A stretch of 13,738 nucleotides of DNA. Source: JBFXEO01 sp050180015 (GTDB lineage Bacteria > Bacteroidota > Bacteroidia > Bacteroidales > Tenuifilaceae). Below, piece after piece: positions 1 to 7,614 of the stretch (its first letter is position 1; every line of letters begins with the position of its first letter). The notes below the pieces were generated by a model. The model had not been told where the DNA came from. It saw only the letters and a list, made by a program, of their open reading frames with translations, and searched no databases. The position numbers and the translations under genes are program-made. The stretch lies in assembly GCA_050180015.1 (NCBI GenBank), contig JBFXEO010000061.1, forward strand, positions 1 to 13,738, given 5' to 3'.

Positions 1-21
1 CGATAAAATATTTTGAGAAAT

Positions 22-40
22 ATGCTGTATAGCATTTTTA
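22..40 (+). terminator. weak hairpin plus T-run, possible terminator of an upstream gene
   Basis: ATGCT (22-26) and AGCAT (31-35) form a 5-bp stem around a 4-base loop, followed directly by TTTTA. Three A bases before the stem can pair with the T-run if T21 is bulged. This is short and AT-rich and lies upstream of the first gene, so it could end transcription of a gene outside the window. It may also be chance in AT-rich sequence. Confidence 0.25.
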
Positions 41-57
41 TTCTGTATTTTTTAATT

Positions 58-89
58 TAAATTTGAGCAATATTATGATCATACATTTG
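58..89 (+). promoter_or_regulatory. candidate Bacteroidota promoter words upstream of the first lipoprotein
   Basis: Two matches to the Bacteroidota -7 element TAnnTTTG are present: TAAATTTG at 58-65 and TACATTTG at 82-89. The TTTG at 62-65 lies 16 bases upstream of the second match, somewhat closer than the usual 19-21, so it is only a loose -33 element. Either would give a 5' leader of some 45-75 bases for the gene at 142. AT-rich sequence produces such words easily, so this is tentative. Confidence 0.35.
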
Positions 90-141
90 AACATACAAAA
101 TAACAAGCCAATTAATCTTAACAAACCAAACTACTAAAGCC

Positions 142-1026
142 ATGAAAAAAAACAACTACTTACTTGCAATTATTGCTTTTGTTGCGGTATGCTTTACACA
201 AGTAATAATTTCGTGTGATGACGATGATGACTCCACGGTAACAACCATTAGCATTGATAAAACTAGCACCGAAAAATTAAATGTTGGCGACATGGTTAAT
301 GCCACCATCACAATTTCGGCCGATAAGATTAGCTCCTTTAAATACTATAAGGTTGTTGACGAAGTAAAATCAGGGGCTGTTGATGTTTTAGCCAACCTAA
401 CCAAGGATGGAAAAACATACACCTACAATTTCGCCTATCAAGTACAAGAATTTGACGACCTGCATACCCTTGGGTTCGAATTTGAAGTAACTGACAACAA
501 AGAAATTGCATATACGGCAGGACTGGTTGTAAATATGAATATATCGGTTCAATCATCGCTGGTAAAATACGACTGGAAAGTTACTGCAAGCGAATGGCTG
601 GGGTCGGACGTATTATCCGCCAATGATGCAGCTTACACATATCGGTTTAACGAAGATGGAACCTACGAAGTGGACCTCAGCGCCGATTATGCCGACAGCT
701 ACCATCATTTCTGCTACTGGGTATATAAAGAAACCCCAAACAATGGTGACACGCTGGCCGTCCTAAGATTAATCCGAAGGTTAATATCGGGAGATACCGG
801 TGAAGATGAATACTACGACTACCGAATTGTAAGTGCCAGTGAGAGAGAAATGACAATGTACTGGGATATAGCGGTATGGGGCCTCATGGACATTAAAAAT
901 ACATTTACCAGTCAGCCTAAAGGTGCTTTTCAACCCTATGGTACAGAAGCAATGGCAACAGAGGTAGAAAGTATTGAAGCCCTAAACTGCAGTGCAATAG
1001 ACGATGACCTGCTTACAATTCAGTAA
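142..1026 (+). CDS. acidic surface lipoprotein, unknown function (possible glycan-binding protein)
   Basis: I do not recognise the family. The 294-residue product starts with a lipoprotein signal peptide: Lys2-Lys3, a hydrophobic stretch and a lipobox ending I-I-S-Cys25. Cys25 is followed by five Asp, the kind of acidic patch that works as a lipoprotein export signal to the outer surface in Bacteroidota. Residues about 35-135 are rich in beta-strand and look like an Ig-type domain. Residues about 140-265, starting near a K-Y-D-W-K-V motif and including F-N-E-D-G-T-Y, resemble small lipocalin-like beta-barrel domains (inference from pattern only). It lies 194 bases upstream of susC on the same strand, where an accessory glycan-binding lipoprotein would be plausible, although such proteins more often follow susD. 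The intervening stem-loop may separate its transcript from the main operon. It could instead belong to an upstream unit. The start is supported by the signal peptide. Confidence 0.8.
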   Translation: MKKNNYLLAIIAFVAVCFTQVIISCDDDDDSTVTTISIDKTSTEKLNVGDMVNATITISADKISSFKYYKVVDEVKSGAVDVLANLTKDGKTYTYNFAYQVQEFDDLHTLGFEFEVTDNKEIAYTAGLVVNMNISVQSSLVKYDWKVTASEWLGSDVLSANDAAYTYRFNEDGTYEVDLSADYADSYHHFCYWVYKETPNNGDTLAVLRLIRRLISGDTGEDEYYDYRIVSASEREMTMYWDIAVWGLMDIKNTFTSQPKGAFQPYGTEAMATEVESIEALNCSAIDDDLLTIQ

Positions 1027-1068
1027 GGAAACCTGCCATCGTCTAATTTACTACTCAGCATTCAACGT

Positions 1069-1134
1069 CAATTTATCGGTTTACCGGATGAAAATGCTGG
1101 TAATCTATTATACCACCGCTAAATCGATAAATTG
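1069..1134 (+). other. long imperfect stem-loop between the lipoprotein gene and susC
   Basis: CAATTTATCG (1069-1078) and CGATAAATTG (1125-1134) are perfect 10-base inverted repeats. The stem continues inward as 1079-1083 with 1120-1124 (one G-U pair), a C/C mismatch, and 1085-1087 with 1116-1118. After a 10-base bulge, TGGTA (1098-1102) pairs with TACCA (1111-1115) around an 8-base loop. No T-run follows, so a classic intrinsic terminator is unlikely. It begins 42 bases after the upstream stop and ends 86 bases before the susC start. It may be an mRNA-stabilising element, an attenuator or an operator. Confidence 0.55.
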
Positions 1135-1176
1135 TACTTAGCACGGCCTATTAGCATATCCGGTTTCTGGAAATTC

Positions 1177-1184
1177 TGAATTTG
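1177..1184 (+). promoter_or_regulatory. near-consensus -7 element upstream of susC
   Basis: TGAATTTG differs from the Bacteroidota TAnnTTTG word at one position and lies 36 bases before the susC start codon. No clear TTTG -33 element sits at the right distance. If the susC operon has its own promoter, this is the best candidate I see in the 194-base gap, but support is weak. Confidence 0.2.
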
Positions 1185-1220
1185 TGGAATAACTCTCAAT
1201 CTGGCTGAAAATATTCTAAA

Positions 1221-4200
1221 ATGAGAAAAATTATAGCTTTAATATTGCTGGTACTGCCCCTTAAAATAATACTTGCGCAAGAAGTAACAATTAGCGGGAA
1301 AGTTACTGACGAGAATAACGAACCATTACCCGGGGTATCCGTTTTTATTGAAGGAACAACCATAGGTACAAGTTCAAACATCAATGGCGATTACAGCCTA
1401 GCTGTCAATATTAGCACGGCCAAAACCGTTAGCTTTTCTTTTGTTGGGTACAAAAAAATTAGTAGAGATATTCAATACGGAGTAACCACCTATAACATTT
1501 CAATGATTGCCGAAACCATTGATCTCGACGAGATTGTAGTAATCGGCTACGGAACCCAGCGGAAGGAAGACGTAAGTGTTTCCATATCGACAGTAAAAGC
1601 AAAAGATGTTGCCTCTCCGGGTGTCACCTCAATAGACCAATCCTTACAGGGTCGGGCTGCTGGCGTTGTTGTCAGCCAATCTACAGGGAAACCGGGAGCC
1701 CCAGTATCAATCCGCATTCGAGGAACAACCTCAATTAACGGGACAAACGAACCATTGTATGTAGTTGATGGGATACCGATTATTACCGAGACAAGCAGCC
1801 TATCTAGCGGGTACATTCAGGGATCGGAACAGAACCCCCTATCCTGCATCAACTCAAATGACATAGAATCAATCCAAATACTCAAAGACGCATCGGCAAC
1901 GGCAATTTACGGTGCACGCGGTGCAAACGGAGTTATTCTTATAACCACAAAACGTGGAAAAACGGGAGATTTACAGGTTAACATAAGCTCCACCTTTGGA
2001 TATCAAAAACTCTCGAAAAAAATAGACGTGCTAAATGCACGGCAACTCGCCGAACTCGGCAACGACGCTGTAACGGAGGCCAGGAAATACTATCCTGACA
2101 TTGCGTATAACAGCGCATTTGCAATACCCAGCCGGTTTGGGAAAGGCACCGATTGGCAGGATCAGATTTTCAGAACGGCAAGCATGTCGAACCAGCAAGT
2201 TTCAATCCGCGGGGGAAATGAAACCACAAGCTACTTCATGTCCGCCAACCTGACCAGCCAAGAAGGCATCATTAAAAATTCCGACTTCAATAAAGGTGCT
2301 TTTAGGGTCAACCTCGATAATCGGGTGTCAAAATCGGTGAAACTGGGGGTAAACCTAAACTTTGCCAGATCGGTTAGTCATGGTGTAACAACAGGCGTCC
2401 CCAATGTATCCTCAAGTGTAACCGCAATGGCCCTCTTATTTAACCCTGGACAAGATGTGTACGACCCAACCCAGGAAGGGGGATATACCTATGAAAGCAA
2501 TACCACCAATGCTATTCCAAACCCTGTTGCCGAAATAAATGAAACGGACATACTGCTCACGGCAAACCGGGCAATAGGCGATTTCAATCTCGACTGGAGC
2601 ATAATTAAAAATCTGCAGTACAAATTTAAAATTGGGGTTGATGCCTACTTTAACAAGGAAAAGGAGTACATCCCCAGCTTTGTAGTAAGAGGCCAGGGAA
2701 AAGGGAAAGGGTACAATTTAGATATGCAAGGTTACACCTGGTTGATGGAAAATACCCTTAACTACAGCTTAGCCGTTAGCGATCATCATTTCAATTTTCT
2801 TGTTGGGCAAACCGCCCAGGAATTTGTATCGGAATCGGCCAACATTGCAGTGGAGCGTTTCGAGGACGAACGGCTAGGGTTTTACGACCTTGGTGAGGGG
2901 CTGGATAAAACTATTATTACAGGGTACAACACGTGGTCTATGCTGTCGGGTTTGGGAAGGGTTACTTACGACTATGGCAGCAGGTATTACCTTACTATTT
3001 CAGGAAGACTGGATGGATCATCGAAATTCGGAAAATCGAACAAGTATGGATTTTTCCCCTCTGTTTCAACCGCATGGCGGATTAGCCGGGAAAATTTTTT
3101 CAGCTCGCTCGGCTTTATAAACGACCTTAAGCTCCGAATGAGTATGGGCACTGTGGGTAACGAGGGTATTCCTGCCGGAAGCACACTAAGCCTGATGGGA
3201 AACCACTCCTACTTTTTTGGTGAAGGATCCGGATCCGAGGTAATTGGATCCTACGTGTACTCGCTGCAAAACGAAGACCTAAAATGGGAAGTTACCAGGC
3301 AGTACGATGTGGGGTTGGACTTAAGCATGTTTAAATCGCGGATTGAATTAATAGCCGAAGCCTACCTGAAAAAAACATCGGATTTACTACTTTACATGCC
3401 CATAAACCGATCATCTGGATTCGAGTATGTTTGGACAAACGTGGGTGACCTGCAAAACAAGGGGCTGGAGTTTTCGTTGAATACGGTCAACTTTACCGGT
3501 GATTTTAGGTGGAGTACCATGCTAAACCTCTCCTTCAATAGGAATAAGGTCACCGACCTAAATAAATCAGAAGATATTTACGGAACCAGTATAATGAACA
3601 TTGGAGACTGGACAAAAATCAGCAAGGGAAGGCCCATTGGAGAAATCTACGGCTACAAATCCAACGGAATAATCCAGCTGAACGAAAACACCGATGAAGT
3701 ACCGTTTTTCCCCTCAAAAATTGCAAGGTATGGCGACAGAAAATATGTTGATAAGGACCACGACGGGGAGCTAACAGCCGATGACTACTACAGGTTGGGC
3801 AACACCAATCCTGACTTCTCGTTCGGTTTTAAAAATACATTCTCGTACAAAGGTTTTTCGTTGGATATATACATACAGGGCGATTATGGAAACGAAATCG
3901 TTAATTTCAACCGTTTCCAGCTCGAAAGTTTCGATGGTTTCCAGAATAACTCCACAGCGGCCCTAAACCGTTGGACGGAAACAAACCCCACAAATAAATA
4001 CCCCCGCGCCAACGCTTCGCCCCACGGTTATTTCATGTCCGACGTAGTTGTAGAGGATGGCTCCTATATTAGGTTTAAAGAGGTAACGCTATCGTACTCC
4101 ATTCCCCAGCGGTTGTTTGCCAAAACAAAAATTAAGAACATTCAACTTGCCGTAAGCGGCTTAAACCTGTTAACAATAACAGACTACTCCGGTTACGACC

Positions 4201-4304
4201 CGGAAGTTTCGATATATGGCGGAGATGTTTATGCCAAGGGTGCGGATTACGGATCGTACCCAACAGCAAAATCGGTGATATTCAGTATAAATGCTACTTT
4301 CTGA
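1221..4304 (+). CDS. susC: SusC/RagA-family TonB-linked outer membrane transporter
   Basis: This is the outer-membrane channel that imports oligosaccharides captured with SusD, powered by TonB. Of 1027 residues, about 1-19 form a signal peptide ending I-L-A-Q. Residues 21-100 are a CarboxypepD_reg-like beta-sandwich (G-K-V-T-D, P-L-P-G-V-S-V, N-G-D-Y). A TonB-box/linker region follows (D-E-I-V-V-I-G-Y-G-T-Q, 103-113). The plug domain is about 117-245, with L-Q-G-R-A-A-G-V, R-I-R-G-T, L-Y-V-V-D-G-I-P and, near its end, a stretch containing A-I-Y-G-A-R-G-A-N-G. The rest is a 22-strand-type barrel ending in a terminal Phe, normal for outer-membrane barrels. Length is typical. There is no N-terminal STN signalling domain, so direct control of an ECF sigma/anti-sigma pair through this protein is unlikely. 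It is followed by susD after 18 bases, the usual pairing. Confidence 0.97.
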   Translation: MRKIIALILLVLPLKIILAQEVTISGKVTDENNEPLPGVSVFIEGTTIGTSSNINGDYSLAVNISTAKTVSFSFVGYKKISRDIQYGVTTYNISMIAETIDLDEIVVIGYGTQRKEDVSVSISTVKAKDVASPGVTSIDQSLQGRAAGVVVSQSTGKPGAPVSIRIRGTTSINGTNEPLYVVDGIPIITETSSLSSGYIQGSEQNPLSCINSNDIESIQILKDASATAIYGARGANGVILITTKRGKTGDLQVNISSTFGYQKLSKKIDVLNARQLAELGNDAVTEARKYYPDIAYNSAFAIPSRFGKGTDWQDQIFRTASMSNQQVSIRGGNETTSYFMSANLTSQEGIIKNSDFNKGAFRVNLDNRVSKSVKLGVNLNFARSVSHGVTTGVPNVSSSVTAMALLFNPGQDVYDPTQEGGYTYESNTTNAIPNPVAEINETDILLTANRAIGDFNLDWSIIKNLQYKFKIGVDAYFNKEKEYIPSFVVRGQGKGKGYNLDMQGYTWLMENTLNYSLAVSDHHFNFLVGQTAQEFVSESANIAVERFEDERLGFYDLGEGLDKTIITGYNTWSMLSGLGRVTYDYGSRYYLTISGRLDGSSKFGKSNKYGFFPSVSTAWRISRENFFSSLGFINDLKLRMSMGTVGNEGIPAGSTLSLMGNHSYFFGEGSGSEVIGSYVYSLQNEDLKWEVTRQYDVGLDLSMFKSRIELIAEAYLKKTSDLLLYMPINRSSGFEYVWTNVGDLQNKGLEFSLNTVNFTGDFRWSTMLNLSFNRNKVTDLNKSEDIYGTSIMNIGDWTKISKGRPIGEIYGYKSNGIIQLNENTDEVPFFPSKIARYGDRKYVDKDHDGELTADDYYRLGNTNPDFSFGFKNTFSYKGFSLDIYIQGDYGNEIVNFNRFQLESFDGFQNNSTAALNRWTETNPTNKYPRANASPHGYFMSDVVVEDGSYIRFKEVTLSYSIPQRLFAKTKIKNIQLAVSGLNLLTITDYSGYDPEVSIYGGDVYAKGADYGSYPTAKSVIFSINATF

Positions 4305-4322
4305 TCATAAAACTTTAAAAAG

Positions 4323-5786
4323 ATGAAAAAAACAATTATAGCAATAGCCCTTTCATCGGCGATACTTTTCGGATGTAGTGATTTCCTGGATGAAGACTTA
4401 CGCTCCGAGCAGAACTACAACAACTACTTTGAGTCAGAAAAAGACCTGGTCAGCTTCGCAAATGGAATGTTCGGAGGGCTTATTACCTGGACGTGGAGCG
4501 GTGAAGGCCTGTTTTTTAACAACTACTGGGTTTTACAGGATATTGCAAGCGATAACTGCTACGAAACAAGTTCATCAATTGATATGCTGGATCTATCGCA
4601 ATTTACCTTCGACGCCAACAATGCAACAACCTACTATGTCTGGGTTGGATGTTACGAGGTTATTAACTCGTGCAATGTTTTACTGGAAGAATCCGAAAAT
4701 ATTAGCGCATACTCCAGCACCGCCGTAAAAAATCATCTGCAGGGAGAGGCATATTTCCTAAGAGGGATGCTATACTTTGAGCTGGTGAAGCTGTTTGGCG
4801 ATGTGCCGCTGCAACTATTCTCAACAAAAAGCCCAAGCGAAACCCTGCTGTCAAGGACCTCGGCCACCGAAGTTTATAACAGTATAACCAGCGATTTAAA
4901 AAATGCCGAAGAGCTGCTGGCCGAAAATCCATTCCCCGATAGGGTTGAAGGTATGCCAACCAGCCTAACCGCATCGGCCCTGCTTGGGAAAGTTTATTTA
5001 ACACGGGGTGCGCTTTACGGTAATGCCAGTGACTTCGATTCCAGCAGGGTATATCTGGAGAAAGTGCTCGGTAAATATACCTTAGAACCCAATTTCGCGG
5101 ACATCTTTAAAATAGGCAATGCCAATGCTGGCGAAATAATATGGGCCGTTAATTTTAGCGGAACGCTAAGCGAAGGATGGTCAACCAGCCAGCTAATTGT
5201 GCGGCTTATGCCAACAACCGAATCGGATAATGGTGTCAATAACGGGCAAGGGTGGGAACGGCCCACCGACTATCTATACAACAGCTTTAGCAATAACGAT
5301 GAGAGAAAAACCGCCACCTTTATTACCGAATTCGAAGGGGAAGTGTTCAACGGGCCTTACATCAAAAAGTATTGGGATCAGGAAGCAGAGGGCGGTCGGG
5401 CAAACGGCGAATCCGACGCGGATTTCATTTACTTAAGGTATGCCGATGTTCTCCTGATGTACGCCGAAGCCCTGAACGAAATAAATGGAGGGCCCACCAC
5501 CGACGCCTACAACGCCATAAACGAGGTACGGAACAGAGCCGGACTAGGCAACCTGGCCTCCGGGTTGGGGTATCAACCATTTAAGGATGCCATCTTGCAG
5601 GAAAGGCAGTGGGAGTTCGTAATGGAGGGTCAACGATGGTACGATTTGGTCAGAATGGGAAAACTATCCGAACGAGTTCTCCTGGCAAAACCAACCGCGA
5701 ATGTTAAAACGTATAACATGCTTTTTCCCATTCCTCAGCAGGAACGATACTATAATCCAAAGTTAACACAAAACACAGGGTACTAA
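4323..5786 (+). CDS. susD: SusD/RagB-family surface glycan-binding lipoprotein
   Basis: This lipoprotein caps the SusC channel on the cell surface and hands oligosaccharides to it. The signal peptide ends in the lipobox L-F-G-Cys18, followed by S-D-F-L-D-E-D, an acidic stretch consistent with surface export. Family hallmarks are in order: the helical repeat core with A-Y-F-L-R-G-M-L-Y-F-E-L-V-K-L-F-G-D-V-P-L near residues 140-160, then in the C-terminal part Y-L-R-Y-A-D-V-L-L-M-Y-A-E-A-L-N, I-N-E-V-R-N-R-A-G-L and Q-E-R-Q-W-E-F-V-M-E-G-Q-R-W-Y-D-L-V-R. The tail N-P-K-L-T-Q-N-T-G-Y is also typical. Length (487 residues) is normal. It forms a tight pair with susC and is separated from the next gene by 49 bases holding a hairpin. 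The glycan specificity cannot be read from the sequence. Confidence 0.97.
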   Translation: MKKTIIAIALSSAILFGCSDFLDEDLRSEQNYNNYFESEKDLVSFANGMFGGLITWTWSGEGLFFNNYWVLQDIASDNCYETSSSIDMLDLSQFTFDANNATTYYVWVGCYEVINSCNVLLEESENISAYSSTAVKNHLQGEAYFLRGMLYFELVKLFGDVPLQLFSTKSPSETLLSRTSATEVYNSITSDLKNAEELLAENPFPDRVEGMPTSLTASALLGKVYLTRGALYGNASDFDSSRVYLEKVLGKYTLEPNFADIFKIGNANAGEIIWAVNFSGTLSEGWSTSQLIVRLMPTTESDNGVNNGQGWERPTDYLYNSFSNNDERKTATFITEFEGEVFNGPYIKKYWDQEAEGGRANGESDADFIYLRYADVLLMYAEALNEINGGPTTDAYNAINEVRNRAGLGNLASGLGYQPFKDAILQERQWEFVMEGQRWYDLVRMGKLSERVLLAKPTANVKTYNMLFPIPQQERYYNPKLTQNTGY

Positions 5787-5799
5787 ATCAATCTTTTAA

Positions 5800-5820
5800 G
5801 GATAAGCATTTCACTTATCC
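5800..5820 (+). other. hairpin between susD and the catabolic genes
   Basis: GGATAAG (5800-5806) and CTTATCC (5814-5820) form a perfect 7-bp stem with a 7-base loop, 13 bases after the susD stop. No T-run follows, so complete termination is unlikely. Partial attenuation, an RNA-processing site or protection of the susCD message are possible and would fit the higher susCD expression often seen in PULs. Function is inferred from position only. Confidence 0.45.
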
Positions 5821-5835
5821 AAGCATTGTAATTAT

Positions 5836-7599
5836 ATGAAACTTTTCCAATCGAACTTTAATAAAAGGCCGGCTATACGTGTCAGTGAAAATGCTGATGG
5901 GTGTTATACGGGCTGGGAAGAAATATTCAAGGTTTTGTTACATGGACTGGACGATGGCAATGAAGGCCAAAAGACTATCGTGGTAGAATGCTACCAGGGA
6001 GTGTACTTCAATGAATTGCTCAACGGGTTTGTAAAAGGGTTAAAACCCAATAGGGTGATAACCAGCAACGACTATTTTTTACCCGAAAGTGATATTGACA
6101 CGTTAACCTTTCCTGATGTTACAGACGATCGTGTTTTTGGGTTCTTAACCCGCTTAAACATGGTAAACTTTGTTGACAGGGAAACGCTAAACGCGCTAAA
6201 AGAGCAGGTTTACAGCTATACTAACGGTATTACACTTATCTTTGGCTATGGTGCAACGTTGGTCGCCGATAATCCGTCGGTGCTGGTATATGCTGACATG
6301 CCCCGGTGGGAAATCCAGCTGCGGATGAGGAACAATAGGGTTTGCAACCTTGGGCTGAATAACCGGAACGAATCAATAGAATCAAAGTACAAAAGGGGGT
6401 ACTTTGTCGATTGGCGGGTCTGTGACAGGCACAAGAAAAAATTGATGCAGAAATGGGATTTTGTTTTAGACTCAACCAATAGTAACAAACCGATTATGCT
6501 AGCTGCAAATGCTTTCAACAAAGGTTTAAGTAAGGCCATAACGCAGCCATTCAGCGTAGTTCCGTACTTCGACCAAGGCCCATGGGGTGGACAATGGATG
6601 AAAAAAATTTGTGCTCTTGACCCCGAACCAGACAACTATGCATGGTGTTTTAACTGCATTCCAGAGGAGAATAGCCTCTTACTCGCCTATGGCAACGTAA
6701 CATTCGAAACTCCCTCAATAAATTTAGTTTTTGCCCATCCCAAAGAACTTCTCGGGGAAGCCGTACACGCACGCTTCGGCGATGAATTTCCAATCCGCTT
6801 CGATTACTTGGACACCATGGGCGGAGGTAACCTCAGCTTGCAGGTACACCCAATTACAGAGTACATTCAGGAAAAGTTTGGCATTCACTACACACAGGAC
6901 GAAAGCTACTATCTTTTAGATGCTGCCGATGATGCATCTGTTTACCTTGGGCTAAAAGAAGGGGTAAATCCTGAAAAAATGGTTGAAGAGCTGGTTAAAG
7001 CCGAAAGCGGGGAAATAGAATTCGACGCCGAAAAGCATGTAATGAAATGGCCCGCCAAAAAGCACGACCATTTCCTGATTCCGGGAGGAACTATTCATTG
7101 CTCGGGCAGGAATAGCCTGGTGCTGGAAGTTAGCTCCACCCCTTACATCTTCACCTTTAAACTCTGGGACTGGGGCCGTCTGGGGTTAGACGGAAAACCC
7201 CGGCCAATCAATATAGAGCATGGGAAAAATGTAATACAATGGGACAGAACTGAACGTTGGACAAGGAAAAACCTGATAAATCAGTTTAAAAAAATTGATG
7301 AGGGCGATGGCTGGACAGAGGAGGTTACCGGGCTTCACGAAAGGGAGTTTATTGAAACCCGAAGGCATTGGTTCACCAAACCGGTAGCGCATTACACCAA
7401 TGGCGGCGTAAACGTGCTTGCCCTTGTTGAGGGGCGCGAAATAATTGTAGAAAGTCCACGTAACACATTTAGCCCTTTTATCATTCATTATGCCGAAGTT
7501 TTTATCGTTCCGGCCTATATTACAGAATACACCATACGTCCCTACGGCGAATCGGAAGGAAAAAGGTGTGCCACAATAAAAGCTTTTGTACGAACCTAA
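5836..7599 (+). CDS. class I mannose-6-phosphate isomerase-like protein with an extra N-terminal domain
   Basis: The C-terminal half is a type I phosphomannose isomerase cupin, which interconverts mannose-6-phosphate and fructose-6-phosphate with a bound zinc. All expected metal ligands are visible: Gln336 and His338 in Q-V-H-P, Glu356 in Q-D-E-S-Y-Y, and His421 in I-P-G-G-T-I-H. The 18-residue step from His338 to Glu356 matches short bacterial ManA proteins. The G-R-L-G-L-D-G-K-P-R-P stretch fits the conserved region after the last ligand. The protein has 587 residues, well above the roughly 310-420 of ordinary forms. Residues about 1-250 are an added domain whose layout (a V-V-E-C-Y-Q-G strand-turn, later Y-A-D-M-P-R-W-E-I-Q-L-R-M-R) recalls uridine-kinase-like P-loop folds, but I see no Walker A GxxxxGK[ST]. 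There is no signal peptide, so it is cytoplasmic. It ends 15 bases before the permease gene. Confidence 0.87.
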   Translation: MKLFQSNFNKRPAIRVSENADGCYTGWEEIFKVLLHGLDDGNEGQKTIVVECYQGVYFNELLNGFVKGLKPNRVITSNDYFLPESDIDTLTFPDVTDDRVFGFLTRLNMVNFVDRETLNALKEQVYSYTNGITLIFGYGATLVADNPSVLVYADMPRWEIQLRMRNNRVCNLGLNNRNESIESKYKRGYFVDWRVCDRHKKKLMQKWDFVLDSTNSNKPIMLAANAFNKGLSKAITQPFSVVPYFDQGPWGGQWMKKICALDPEPDNYAWCFNCIPEENSLLLAYGNVTFETPSINLVFAHPKELLGEAVHARFGDEFPIRFDYLDTMGGGNLSLQVHPITEYIQEKFGIHYTQDESYYLLDAADDASVYLGLKEGVNPEKMVEELVKAESGEIEFDAEKHVMKWPAKKHDHFLIPGGTIHCSGRNSLVLEVSSTPYIFTFKLWDWGRLGLDGKPRPINIEHGKNVIQWDRTERWTRKNLINQFKKIDEGDGWTEEVTGLHEREFIETRRHWFTKPVAHYTNGGVNVLALVEGREIIVESPRNTFSPFIIHYAEVFIVPAYITEYTIRPYGESEGKRCATIKAFVRT

Positions 7600-7614
7600 A
7601 CCTAACCGCTAAAA

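Noticed and set aside
1069..1134. Reading the stem-loop upstream of susC as a mobile-element end or MITE
   Set aside because: There are no flanking target-site duplications, no second copy in the window and no transposase; an RNA structure is the simpler reading.
3225..3251. Three copies of GGATCC within 27 bases of susC
   Set aside because: They encode Gly-Ser pairs in a barrel loop; the repetition is explained by coding for G-S-G-S and nearby G-S.
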